Shown here in pieces: positions 1-10,794 of a stretch of DNA of 64,000 nucleotides. The position numbers and the translations under genes were made by a program. Origin of the DNA: Cristatella mucedo (taxonomy: Eukaryota; Bryozoa; Phylactolaemata; Cristatellidae). The first letter of the stretch is position 1. Each line of letters opens with the position of its first letter. The stretch lies in assembly GCA_009760855.2 (NCBI GenBank), contig WPIO01000002.1:14709501-14773500 (forward strand). Reading direction: 5' to 3'. The notes under the pieces were generated by a model that was not told the DNA's origin, searched no databases, and was given only the letters and a program-made list of their open reading frames with translations.

Positions 1-620
1 TTGCAAGGATAGAGCCAACATGCCATAGCTAGCAAACTGCTAACCACAAAGAGGTGGCAAAACTTCCAACTCACGAGCAAAGAAAGTGACCCTGAACTAT
101 TCATATACAAATAACCACACATCTAGGACCTGGAACCCGAATGTCATCGATTATTTTTGCATGCACGATACAAGGTCATTGGCATCCCCTTGACAGCCAA
201 GCTTGTCTGCTGTAAGTCTGTGCACACCTGTCTGTTCAGCTGACGAAGGCTTAGACAAAGTCCTGCACCCTGTGTGACCAGCCAAAAAGCACGCCGAGCT
301 GCTTCGTGCATTTGCACAGAGACGTATTATAATGGATGCCCGTGCTAAAACCCTTGCCACCGGCGCTAAAATGTGGAAATGACTACCGTGATTCCACGAT
401 TCAGCGAAGCACATTTCGTTCCAGCCTTAGCACTGCGAGTTGCGCCGCTTTCAGCTACTTTTGTGCCACCTTCCGACCTTCTCCCACTTTAGCTACTATA
501 CTGTACACCCTTACCTCGGTGTGTTTGATATATGCACGACGGTGGCCAAAGAATGTGCACCAAAAGCTGGCAGAATAAGAGTAAACCATTGCTCAAAACA
601 CTGAGCCTTCCCCGAACGGT
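1..620. other. unassigned flank
   Basis: No gene, RNA or recognisable transposon was seen here. Short open frames exist on both strands but show no motif or splice context. Confidence 0.4.
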
Positions 621-627
621 TTGTGAA

Positions 628-735
628 TGATGATAATACTAATAATAATACATTTGTCTACCACACTCAGAGAACTCAATCTCTTTCCAGGCACTTAACA
701 TATGCTATAAAGGAAGCACGATCATATGGTTTGGT
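628..735 (-). mobile_element. LINE-A 3' tail relic
   Basis: Read on the minus strand this is the end of the LINE-A 3' UTR: the conserved hairpin region (AGAGATTGAGTTCTCTGAG) followed by an imperfect ATT-rich tail at 628-652. Only about 100 bp is recognisable, so this is an old, heavily 5'-truncated copy. Confidence 0.7.
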
Positions 736-2324
736 TTGCAAAGAAAATGCAGGTTCAATTTTTACGCATCGCCCTAGATTCACTTTCTGGGTCGGAGCTC
801 AAAAGAGCTGGGATGACCATGATGCCAATCCTTACCGCAAGCTACACCAGGGGCAGCGAAGGGCCCTTGGAGAGAAAATACGGACTACAACACAATTACT
901 ATTGCAGCATGACTGCCAAATAATCCGAACCACTGATTCAGCCGAAGAATGCACGGCATTGAAAACCATGCTCTAGAAGCAGCGAGCTGCACCCGCATTC
1001 ACAGAAAGAAGGACCGACAGCACGCTAAATCTTCGTGTAACCCTAAGCGATTGAGGGGGTCGTCCGTACTCGTCTACCGGTTAGCTCCAGAAAAAACTGG
1101 AGCGGATAGACCTCTCGATATAACATTCGAGGTCTCCGATGTCTCACAGTCGGACAACAGGCGCCGCAACGAGATGCGACAAAAGCAATGCTGACATTCA
1201 GCTGGCCAACCACAGTCTAGCTTCATTTGGCCAGTTAATCACGGAATCCAAGAGGAATGAAGCAAGACAACTTCCAGCGCTGCCTTTTCGCCAGTTTCGT
1301 ACCTGCACCGAGAAAGTGGCTGACGATCCGTGGACGAAATCCGAAACTATGGCCGAGCGGCCAATGTGTTCAGCTAGCACCAGCCCGGCGCCAAGGTGAA
1401 GGTAATACGATTCTTACCTCCTGTTAGGGAGTCCATTCGAGTTGCATTTCCCGTCAATAGATGGGAGTGGCGAACGCTCGAAAAAAGAGAGGACGAATGC
1501 GTAGGTGCTACATTACCGAGAGTACACTCAGCCCTCTGTTTTTGTTGTCCTTTTTGTAGCTTCAATGACAGGCTCAGTGTGCAATACCAGCAGTTAGCAG
1601 CCAGTACCTATTTCCTAGCTAGCAATAGGAGAAAACAAACAGGTTTGCACGGATCTTTGAAGTACAGCTTGGCTGCTGCCAACATATGTAAAAGTCGAGC
1701 CTTTAAAGTAAAAAATCGGTGACAGACATACATAGTAAAACGATGCATGGAGGAAAGAACGATACCGCTATCATTTTATGACTGCTTTACCCCGCTGGAA
1801 CACCAGCCGCTGATGGCATCGACACAGTTACACTGCGAGGTTAGATGACGATTGGCGTACTTCAGCACCACTGAAGCGAGTCGCATACTCCTGGCGGGTG
1901 TTTCGGAGCGTGAGTGCACAATAAGTCGCTACACTGCCTATAATGTTGAGGACCACGAGCTCGTTGGCATGCGCTAGATCGAGTAAGAGATCGTCCATAG
2001 GGGAATTTACCGAACTTTTTTCGCAGGCCTACAATCTCGCTATGGATCTAGTTCGGGCTTATTGTTCGCATCCAAGCTAGCTCTCACCGCGACAAACAAA
2101 CTTACAGAGGAAATAACTCCCCATACTTTGGTCAGCTACTGGGGCGCGATCCACATAGACGGATGTTTCGAACGTCACAGCACGTGACTAGCGACGGCTA
2201 TTCAGTCGCGCAGCGGCCTCCGAAGAAAGCCCTGTTGCCCGATGATTGATTCGCCGGACCGTAAACCTTAATTGGAGCAGCCTTCCGCTTTTATCTTACT
2301 CGAAGCCAGGTAAACTTAAAGTTG
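736..2324. other. unassigned intergenic sequence with small hairpins
   Basis: No coding region could be supported. Two small inverted repeats sit side by side at about 1,084-1,103 (GCTCCAG, A-rich loop, CTGGAGC) and 1,108-1,135 (AGACCTC ... GAGGTCT). The remainder shows no homology that I recognise. Confidence 0.35.
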
Positions 2325-2710
2325 TTTTAGAGAGAGTCAGAGAAGTTCTCGAGAGAGTCGGAGGCGTCCGCGAGAGAGGTGGCGACGTCCGCGAAAGACT
2401 CTGCTGACAGCGATGGAACGGCCTGCTATGCAGCGAAAGCCATGCAGGTGACGTTGGCCTACGACGAGCCGGTTAGCTTTTACTCGGTGCCGGATGGAGT
2501 GTATGCGAAGAATTGAGCTTGCCTAGGACGGATAATCCGCTCAGGATGGAGAGTTTGTGCATGCCGGAGAGACTTCGCAGGCTGGAGAGTCTTCGCAGGC
2601 CGGAGACATGGCGGCGAAAGCCGGAGACGTGGCGGCAGAGTCTACAGAAGCGGACGGAGCGACGGTGGCTGAAGTCCGCAAAACGGCGGCTGTTTAAGTC
2701 AGCTCGGTGA
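2325..2710. repeat. GC-rich region of short imperfect repeats
   Basis: The stretch repeats variants of short words such as GAGAGAGTCGGAGGCGTCCG and CCGGAGACATGGCGG at irregular spacing of about 15-30 bp. Its composition is more GC- and purine-rich than the surroundings. A 65-codon open frame (2,513-2,710, plus) has an Arg/Glu/Leu-rich repetitive product that follows from the repeat, so I do not call it a gene. Confidence 0.4.
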
Positions 2711-3038
2711 CTGTGGCCGGTGGCCCACGTTACCGAGGGTCTCGAAAGACTGTGCTCCAGCGCTCCTTCTGCGCGCGGCTGTGACGTAGCCAGACTAACT
2801 TTGGGGTCAATCGCTGATGTTGGCTATTATGCCGATACGGCGCTGGATGTGTAGTGTTGCATTTGTAGCAGCACAGCGAGCTCAATACTTCGTGGTATGT
2901 TGCAGTTACTTGTGTTGCTTCTGGGCACTTGTGATCCTGAGGTCACGGGAGTGTGTGGTTCAATGATATGCCAGTGGTTGGATATTGCACCGACTCCGAC
3001 GTGGCTCGGACACTAGCCAGTATCGTTCCACTGCTAAC

Positions 3039-3200
3039 CCGCCGGTGTACAGCTGTTGGGAGTATCATTGCGATGGGCCGGTGCACAGCTGTGACCCACC
3101 TCTGATCTGGTTTGGACACAGGCCCGTATTGCTCCTCCCGCTAACCCGCCGGTGAACGGATATTGGATGTATCGTCGAGGCGGCCGGTGCACAGCCGTGG
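3039..3200 (+). repeat. left arm of an imperfect inverted repeat
   Basis: Contains two related units with the motif CCGGTGCACAGCTGTG. The segment is recognisably similar to the reverse complement of 4,234-4,390, with shared words such as ACAGCTGTT and TGGACACAGG in the same order. The arms are separated by about 1 kb. Confidence 0.55.
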
Positions 3201-3879
3201 TCGAGTAGTGTGACTCGAGTGAGAGAAAGGGCAAAGGAAGCCGTGCTTCCCTCTACTCCGTGCGTCGTAGAGTAAACAATTGATGTTGGTCATCGGCTAG
3301 AGTTCCGTGTGGTGTGCTAACCAAACGACACTGCTCATAGGACGGCAATAAAGCAAGCACAGGGGATTCAACACAACCCTTTCACTCTCAGTTAGGGCTG
3401 AGGTTGACAGACCAGCCGACATCGCTTGGCCGCTCTTGAGTAGGCATAGGCTGGTGCGACTAGTAGAACCCGCGAATAGCTCTTAAGCCTTCCCGCTCGC
3501 GATAAGCTCTGTCAAGATGCTATAACTACTGCTGCACTTTCTTGCGCATCTTTGAGGGACACAGGTGTTTTCATCCAAGAAGTTCTTGCGTTCCCTAAAA
3601 TTAAGCCAGACAGACTCTACGCTTCAAAACTGCTACGTCTCTCGACTCATGCCCCAGCAGGAGGGCACTTGCTGACACTGGCCATGGGTTGGAACGAATT
3701 ACCTCAACCCCCAATTTAGTAGAAATCAACTGTAAGTCTGCCAAACAAAAACTCTAGTATTTCAATTGAATATTGTAGCATCCGGTTGTAATGATGTGCC
3801 CATCAATTTGCTTGCAATGGTGCTCTCGCATTCTTATTCAAACGGGCTGCGAAGACTAGAAGTACTACCACAAGATACC

Positions 3880-4050
3880 ATAAATCCACCTCAAATCCAC
3901 CAGAAATTGGCTGCAAAAATGTGAAATTTGGATTGCATATTAAACTTTGCTATCGTTCAAGCATGCAACACAACTTCATGACCTTGTGAGGCCGGGTTCT
4001 GAAGCAGCCGTGCGAGCTAAACCAGCCAGATTATGATTGATAATCATTAT
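3880..4050 (+). repeat. direct repeat copy 1 (about 170 bp)
   Basis: Closely matches 4,415-4,590 in the same orientation. Both begin near an AAATCCACC motif, both include GAAATTGGCTGC, and both end near GATTGATAATCATTATT. The sequence just upstream (3,693-3,800) resembles the repeat arms at 55.2 and 57.4 kb, so this belongs to a dispersed family. Confidence 0.65.
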
Positions 4051-4233
4051 TTTCGGTTGTAGGCTGGTTCGCACAGCAGAGAGCCAGCCGATGAACAACG
4101 CCAACCGTTTATTTATTTATGCACGACGCACGGAGCTGAGGGACTCACGGCTCCCTTCGCCCCTTTCTCCCACTCGACTCCCTCCCCTCCACTCCTCCAG
4201 TCCCCTAGTTGACTCTGATGATTCATCGAGGAC

Positions 4234-4390
4234 CCGCAACTGTGCACCGGCCGACCCTGATAGTGAATCCACCATCTGGCCACCAGCTGGTTACCAGCCT
4301 GTGTCCATGCCACATCACAGGGGGATCACAGCTGTGCACCCGCTCCTCTCGGTGATGCTTCTAACAGCTGTTCACCAGCAGCTCATCGGG
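4234..4390 (-). repeat. right arm of an imperfect inverted repeat
   Basis: Reverse-complement relative of 3,039-3,200. The minus strand reads AACAGCTGTTAG and then GGTGCACAGCTGTGATCC in the same order as the left arm. The arms are diverged, so this is an old structure. Confidence 0.55.
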
Positions 4391-4414
4391 AGCCTGCATA
4401 CACTCGAACTACAC

Positions 4415-4590
4415 ATGAATCCACATCAAATCCACCAGAAATTGGCTGCGCAAATGTGAATTTTTGATTGCATATTATATATACTTTGTTATCGTTCAAG
4501 CATGCCACACAATTTCATGACTTTGTGAGGGTGGGTTCTGAAGCAGCCGTGCTAGCTAAATCAGCCAGATTATGATTGATAATCATTATT
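4415..4590 (+). repeat. direct repeat copy 2 (about 175 bp)
   Basis: Second copy of the direct repeat at 3,880-4,050, with several point differences and small indels. The two copies start about 535 bp apart. No open reading frame or LTR-type terminus (TG...CA) was evident at the borders. Confidence 0.65.
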
Positions 4591-4614
4591 CCCGGTTCCT
4601 GAATTGTAACGGTT

Positions 4615-4870
4615 AGGAGCCAATTATGCGATAATTAACTTATAATTAAATTAAAATTAAAATTAATTAAATTAAAATTAAACTTATAATTAAAAAATAC
4701 TAGCTGATTTAACAGCCTCTTTTGTACAGCGACAGAAGAAACTTTACAACTATCACCACCGTTTGCTGCGGCAGTATGGGATCGCCGACTGCAGAATTCG
4801 AACCAACGAACTCGGGAACGAGATCGTGAAAAGCAACCGCCTTACATGATGGTCAGGATTGCAACCGGTT
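4615..4870 (-). mobile_element. SINE1 (tRNA-derived SINE), with AT-rich tail
   Basis: Reverse-strand copy of the SINE1 family. The tRNA-like head is at about 4,790-4,870 (degenerate GGTTCGAATTC-type B box) and the body word CGCTGTACAAAAGAGGCTG is near 4,710-4,728. The AT-rich stretch 4,620-4,698 lies where the 3' tail should be. Diverged from the better copy at 9,305-9,486. Confidence 0.75.
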
Positions 4871-5754
4871 ATAAGCGAGTACTGAAATTTCATGTCGATT
4901 ACTACAATTTTATTTACAGGAGTACCATCCTATAACCTTAGTCGTCTTTTACAGATACAAATTAAGGCAGCTCAAGTAGCAAGTCGTCAGCCACATAGCT
5001 ACTAAACTACGCCAATTCTCTCTGAGCTTTACTGGTTCAATGTCAAGAAGCGAATCCACTTTTCAATCTCCGTCCTCTATGCACTAAATTTCATTTCACT
5101 TGCTCTCACCAATCTACCCGTCCGACCTCCTTGCACTTGCTCTACGTCTGAGTCGTAGGCGTTACCAGGAGTTACGAGAGGCTCAGCTATCACTAACCAC
5201 GAGGTCGGTCGCGGATGTGTTTACGTAATGTCGCGGATGTGGTCGCGGATGAGCATGCGGCACTAGGCTCTCTTTACTTCCTTCAGCAAGTTGAAGTGAA
5301 AGCCACCGATGCTCGTCTGTGACTAAATAATTGAGGATAAGATTTTGAATTAGCTAGCAATCACCTTCTGTCACTTTTACCACAGCCTCTAATCCTCTCT
5401 AATCTTTGTGCCCTACTTCTAGATAAAAAGTCTTCTCAAGATAGGTATTGTCTTCAGTTCGTTTAAGTCAAACGTCTTGAAATCGCTTTTGAATTGTGTT
5501 ATAGCTTGCTTCGACTGTGCAATGTTCGAGTCAGTCTCAAAAAAGATACACCCATTCCCCCTCAGCTCTCTCTAAGCACAAGTAAATTACGTATTATCTT
5601 TTGGCTGTGCTTGTCGTGCATACCTGCACACAATTCAGTACAAGTTACTATTCACCAGTGGTGCTACTAATCATGTGCCCCATGACACATTTTGATTGCT
5701 TTTGCGTGCGCATCTAAGCAAGATACCTAGATAGCTTCACGATACTCCCTTTAT
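4871..5754. other. unassigned intergenic sequence
   Basis: No gene or clear repeat identified. Confidence 0.35.
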
Positions 5755-6180
5755 TCTCTAGCTCCAGCCTACCAATCAGAATTACTCCCCCACCGGGCGA
5801 AGAATCGTGCAACCTTCTGTCCTGACTCGAATCACTCAGCCATACATCGTACGAGCCTCAAAACTGTTGGAGACCATGCCTTTAGTTCCTATGCCCCCTT
5901 AGCCTGGAACTGACTACCGACGTACGTCACAATGTCCCCTGATTTGACGAAATTTAAAAGGAAACTTAAACGCATCTGTTTATTACAGCACTTAATGGGT
6001 CTCGGTGATTTATCCTTCGAGTGCACGTACCTGCTTGCACTATGCCTGCTGCTTGGTGATGTTACCACATAACACTTGGTAATGTTTTATACGCAGCATC
6101 TGTAAAATGCCTAGAGAGAGATTCAGTTCGCTGAGGGCACTATGCAAATGTAATATTATGGTGATTATTATTATTGCTAA
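5755..6180 (+). mobile_element. LINE-A 3' end, 5'-truncated
   Basis: Diverged copy covering the last part of the LINE-A ORF2 C-terminus (relic of the FGDxAFSxYxPxAWN motif near 5,868-5,915), the 3' UTR, the hairpin (CTAGAGAGAGATTCAGTTCG near 6,110) and an ATT-rich end at 6,155-6,180. The frame is broken by stops and indels. Confidence 0.8.
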
Positions 6181-6339
6181 TTGCTTGTCCGAGCATGCAA
6201 CATGGGATGTTATTAATGCTTCGCGAGCAGATAGTTACAATGTGTCGAAAAAAACAGATTTCATTCTGTCTGAAAGCTACTTTAACGACTTGGTATTAAT
6301 AACTAACCTGCACTAGTTACAAATCACGGGGAGCTTCAA

Positions 6340-6565
6340 CTTTTCAAAGAAAAGCCGGCCTAACAAAGGCCTCACAATTTTTGGAGACCATATCTTAAGT
6401 TCGCACACTCCCAAAGCCTGAAGCCCACTCCCGACCAACTTCACAACATCCCCTAACTTGTAGACATTTAAAAAGAAGCAAAATACGCACCACTTTATCA
6501 CGGCATTGAATAGCTCCTTGTGACTAGTCCCGTGAGTGCTGACACTGCACATGCTGCTAATAATA
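6340..6565 (+). mobile_element. LINE-A fragment
   Basis: Shares with other copies the block encoding a degraded FGD-F-SYAPKAW region, followed by the 'CATCCCCTGACCTG' block and the start of the 3' UTR ('GCTGACACTG'). The hairpin end is missing. It lies about 160 bp downstream of another LINE-A copy in the same orientation. Confidence 0.7.
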
Positions 6566-7479
6566 ATAGTTTACATGTTGACATTGTGAATGTCCCCTCC
6601 AAACGTCTTATGCTTTTTAAAGCTTAAACTTAACTGGTGAAAGGAGATGCTGAGCAGGGTCTTTATTTGCCACTTAGGGTGATAGCAAAGGGATCGTAGT
6701 TCACCGAGCTCAAGCATCTGTAATGAAATGAGCTCAAAATGCTGGAATACCATGGCCACTCTTTGACCCTTTATAGACTAAAACCCTTTCAATGAGCATG
6801 TATCCTAGTGTAGGCGGAGCCACTGACATGCGATATGTCGGGCTGGGCGTTGCCTTGCCCCAGAAGAGCAAAGCCTAGGGTCATCTTTCAGAGGCCGGGG
6901 GACCGGAACTTGCAGAAGCTCTCGACGGCGGTAGACCATCGGCTCCGTCTATCCCAGAGTACTCGCTAGCCGGGTCTTGGAAGGCGTGCGCTTGTAGTGG
7001 TGGGACTGAGTCCTGCGACGGTGTGACTATGGAAGCCGACTGAGAACTAACACGTTGTTCGAGCTTGCGGCGTCATCTCGCCCCCCTGTAATTTACCTTG
7101 TATAGGACCTTTCCCTGTAGACATGTTTAGTTTCCCCCTTGTGTAGCGCATGCGTGTGCATTCTTTAAAGTGTTGTGTACCCGGTCAATCACCCGTGAAC
7201 CGCTGTTGCCGGAGGGCCTTAGTAACGACCAAGAACGGAAATAGGAGGGGTGACCAAGTGGGAATAGGCTAGCACCCGTGAACTCGGCTACAAGCATACA
7301 CATTGCTTTAGTAAGGCATAGATGCTTGTCTAGCCACGAACTATCGCACACATGCAGTGGCGTAGTGAGACCTTTCGCCACCAGGGGAAAAAGCTACAAA
7401 TGGCGTCCTAAAAGTTTAATAAACTATAGTGAAGGCACACGGTAGCAAGCACAGCTCTAACTTAAGGCGAATTTCTTTG
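6566..7479. other. unassigned sequence, partly GC-rich
   Basis: Bases 6,800-7,090 are noticeably GC-rich and lack stable ORFs. They could be the remains of an LTR or another non-coding repeat, but I recognise nothing specific. Confidence 0.3.
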
Positions 7480-9130
7480 CCTTAAACATGGCACATTGAT
7501 CTGTAACAGTTTGAAAGTCACAACTTTTCAGTGGTTCTTTCTACTTGCTTAACCAGGCCAAATCAGAAAGTCAATCTTGCCCCATTGATGATCTCAGATA
7601 TTACAGGATTATCCTCAGCTTGCTATTGCTAAAGGAAAAGTCACAACTGGCAACCGATGCAGCTATGTTGCGGAGAATTTACAAGGCAGCTCTCAAATCA
7701 GGAAAAGCATCTTCTCCGTAACTCACAATAAAATACATGAGTTCCAGTGGGGCCTTTTTTTCCGAGTTGTGACGTGTGGTCGAAGGGGCCTTTTTTCTGA
7801 GTTGTAACGTGTGGTCGAAAACATTTTAAAGTCACATTCTTTATCATAAGTCTCTTTCCATTAACGTGTGAACGACAGAAGCCTTCAATATCTAAACATA
7901 GCTGGGGGACTTTGGTCCGGTCAAGTGTCTTCAAAAAGCTGCTCAACTTCTAAGAATAAACCAAATTTGACGTCAAGATCTGTGACCAGGCAGAACTTTG
8001 TGTCGTAATTTCTTGTCGGGGGTAGTCTATGCTGTTCTGCATAATTCTTGAAATCTTCTCTGCCGTGAGATCGACGTCTTGAGATAGTTTTCCAAGCATA
8101 CGTGTCCTTCAGTGGATTCTCCGTTCAACTGCAACTCCCCGAAATTTACATCTGTTGGCATTTGAGAGTGATTCTTGACACATGTCTTCTATAATTCTCG
8201 ATTACTCAATCTCAAGAGAGCGGAGGTCGCAAGAGGCGTCTTTGAAGTTCGTCTTTTGATCCTGCAGCCTTTTCTGGATGTGTCAACCTTCCTTAAGATA
8301 CTATACCAAAGTGGCCACAGAGCCAAAAAAGTTTAAGTTTAAAATAAGATGTAAGATGGTTTCAGTGTCACTTTTTGTTTCAAGCGTTCCACTAGTGTCC
8401 TCAGACGGTTGCTTCAAAAACCACGGAACGCTGTTCAGTCAGTCAGTGATAGCTTTCACAGGCTCCACTTTTTCACTTAACCTTGTTGCAGGGTCATGTT
8501 TGACAGTGACGGTTAAGACTTTCTTATGTTCTTCCTACGTCAGAGTTAATCTAGAAAAGAATAAGTAGTTGCTCTCTAACAAGTAAGTCATGCCAGGTTC
8601 AAGCTGTGGCTATCACAGTTTACAAGAATTAAATTCTCATTCCTGAACAGTATTCTCTTGTGGACATCTGACAAGTGGCCTGACACATCAGGCGTTGAGC
8701 TAAACTGAATTCCACAGTACTTATCTCGCCGTTTGTCACAGAGTAGCTTTGTCTCAGGCTACGGACGGAAGTCCACTAAGGAAATCATTTTGGGTTTGAG
8801 GAGACAGATAATAGAATGACTTGGTATTCCTTCTGGCGTGGTCCGTGCGTGATTGCAGAAGAGGATTGTACGTAGCTAGAAGATGAAGAAGTCCCAAGAC
8901 GTTTCCAAAGTTTTTCTCATTAGCCAGGCCAAGATTTCCTTAGTAAAAATGCAATGCTAGTTATTGAGAAACCTAGAACTTGATGCAGCTGAGAACTCTA
9001 AGCAGAACTTGTTCCATCGTTGTTTTCCCGATAAGATGTGTGCCTCAACCAGCAGTGTCTATTCCACTTCACTTGAGAAGTCTCCTTTCTGTTTCTCTTT
9101 CCATGTGGTGAAATCCTGCCGGTGAGAAGG
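7480..9130 (-). pseudogene. degenerate hAT-type (ZMYM1/DUF4371-like) transposase relic
   Basis: Reading the minus strand across frames recovers an ordered series of features of this transposase family. These are a 'WKEKQKGDF' start block near 9,095, a 'GNFL-LLHLLA' block near 8,880, 'YLSPQTQNDF' near 8,810, 'KYYGIQFDSTPDVSGHLSD'-like sequence near 8,690, a coiled mid-region near 8,230-8,050, and the C-terminal dimerisation signature 'SVASC-FSFS-SKL' followed by 'YLRSSMGQD-LSDLA' near 7,640-7,560. The family signature in the last block (ASCERSFS...LRSxMxQxRLxxLAL) is standard hAT. Many stops and frameshifts interrupt it, so it is dead. Block order is consistent throughout, which argues against chance. 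Confidence 0.75.
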
Positions 9131-9304
9131 ACTGCTTTCATGAAAAATTAGTTTTTCAGGTTTCCTCCACCCATTTGCAAATTCAAGTGACGATCAAAAA
9201 TTTCGATTGGACGTAGGAAATAGCTAACCAAGGAGGCAATATGCCGACTGTTTTGAGGTATAGTAGACCAGGCAGGTCCTGCTAACTTCATGCCTATTAG
9301 CAAG

Positions 9305-9486
9305 GTGCCGTGATGGCACACTAGGTAAGGCGGTTGCTTTCACGACCTCGGTCCCGAGGTCGTGGGTTCGATTCCTGCAGTGGGCGATTCTTTATCGCCC
9401 CTGCAAGCGGTGGTGATAGCCATAAAGGCTCTTCTGTCGCTATACAAAAAGAAGCTGTTTAATCAGCTAGGATTTATTTATTTAAG
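9305..9486 (+). mobile_element. SINE1, best-preserved copy
   Basis: A tRNA-related head (9,305-9,388) carries a polymerase III A box TGGCACACTAGG at 9,314-9,325 and a perfect B box GGTTCGATTCC at 9,365-9,375. The body (TTTATCGCCCCTGCAAGCGG ... TCGCTATACAAAAAG) and a short T/A tail follow. The same body appears at 4.7, 13.7, 27.3 and 58.4 kb. This is a mobile SINE, not a cellular tRNA gene: the acceptor and anticodon arms do not form a normal cloverleaf. Confidence 0.88.
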
Positions 9487-9784
9487 GTGCAGCTTGAACC
9501 TGACCGTGCTCATGGCTTGACCACCTTTTCCAGCAAATGTACCTTCTTTGTTCGGAACGGGCTTGATTCTCGTAGTGCTAGTTCAGTTCAAAGTGGCTGC
9601 AGAATTTCATGTAAAACAGAGGTTTGGTCAACTTCACATAGTCAATATCATTCAGGGTCAGCACTTGGGAAATTGCAGTAGATTCCGTTTCTTCAACTCT
9701 CCTAGTCAATTGCTCGGTCCAAATGCGGACTCCTCTCGTTTTCACTGAACAGCATCTTTTTCATAAAGCCTTCGTCTAATAAGA

Positions 9785-9935
9785 GAGTTTGGTCTAGCGG
9801 TTAAGGTGCTCGCCCCGACCAAGGTCTGACTGAGGTCGTGGGCTCGAGCCCTGAGGCATATGTGAAGCACCTGAATAGAGATTAGGTTCTCTCGGGGCGC
9901 TATACAAATGAATCATATTGTTCTCCAATTGTATC
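9785..9935 (+). mobile_element. SINE2 (tRNA-derived), with LINE-A-like tail
   Basis: The tRNA-like head begins with TTGGTCTAGCGGTTAAGGTG. Its A box is TGGTCTAGCGG at 9,790-9,800 and its B box GGGCTCGAGCC at 9,840-9,850. The 3' half (GCACCTGAATAGAGATTAGG, TTCTCTCGGGGCGC) aligns with the LINE-A terminal hairpin, which suggests mobilisation by LINE-A reverse transcriptase. Other copies are at 13.9, 23.6, 34.4, 52.3 and 52.5 kb. Confidence 0.87.
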
Positions 9936-10018
9936 CTACTTTCTGCCTTCGTTCTCTTTTTCTGTCCGTCCTGCTTTCTTTCTTTCGTCGCTTCTCGTCC
10001 TTCCATTCCACTGTCCCA

Positions 10019-10019
<1 letters not shown>

Positions 10020-10071
<52 letters not shown>
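10020..10071. repeat. (TG)n microsatellite
   Basis: About 25 uninterrupted TG units preceded by a pyrimidine-rich stretch. The long Val/Cys open frames here are products of the repeat. Confidence 0.97.
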
Positions 10072-10794
10072 TTGCCAACATGTTCCCTATCCTGCTGCTG
10101 TTCTGTGTCGTCACCGTTCTTCAGAGCTTTGCCTCCTTCACGGAACCTTCTAGTACCTTCCAGGACTCCAGCTCTCGCTTCTTTCTTCTCCTATAGCTTT
10201 CGCGTTCGTGTGTATTGCATGCCCGCATCACCTGCCTCTTTCCTCCCATGTCGTCTGAAAATAGATTGGGGTGACCAAAATGCATACAAGTACAGAGTAA
10301 CCGTAATAACAACGCAGTTCACGGAGGTTAGTCTGAAGTTGCACTGATATTCACACCGTCGACTCTGTCTCCGGAGGATGATAGATAGCTAGATAGCCTT
10401 AGGAGAGCTTGGCAAAAAAGCTCCAGGGAAGGCTGACAGTGCCAACGTCGTCTACATACTGGCGCCAGGTGACTCAATGTCCATCATGTCTCTAAGTATG
10501 ATAAATCTAAAACAAAAGCTCTCAGTAAAATCACTCTCTCATACTTACTGTTTTGGTGACGAGCAATGTGAGTGAGCGGCAGAGAATACGCTATCAACAA
10601 CACAGCATGGACCGGATGAGCTCTGGCGTTTTTGACCGGCTAGCGCAGCCAGCAAAGCCTAGCTTGGTCTAAGTCTGAAAACATGCCTAACTAGCTCAAC
10701 CAGCAGTAGTGTAGTCCATAAAAACAAGGACTTACTTGAAATCAAGATTGGTATTCATGATAGCAGAGCTACCGGGGCGGAGCCAGTTCAACTT
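10072..10794. other. unassigned intergenic sequence
   Basis: No coding or repeat assignment. A pyrimidine-rich half (10,080-10,260) adjoins the TG repeat. Confidence 0.35.

Noticed and set aside
623-976. 117-codon plus-strand protein
   Set aside because: Its first third is the antisense of a LINE-A tail. The rest has no motif or splice context.
9305-9388. Functional tRNA gene
   Set aside because: The A and B boxes are good, but no normal cloverleaf or acceptor pairing is present and the unit is repeated with a SINE body and tail.
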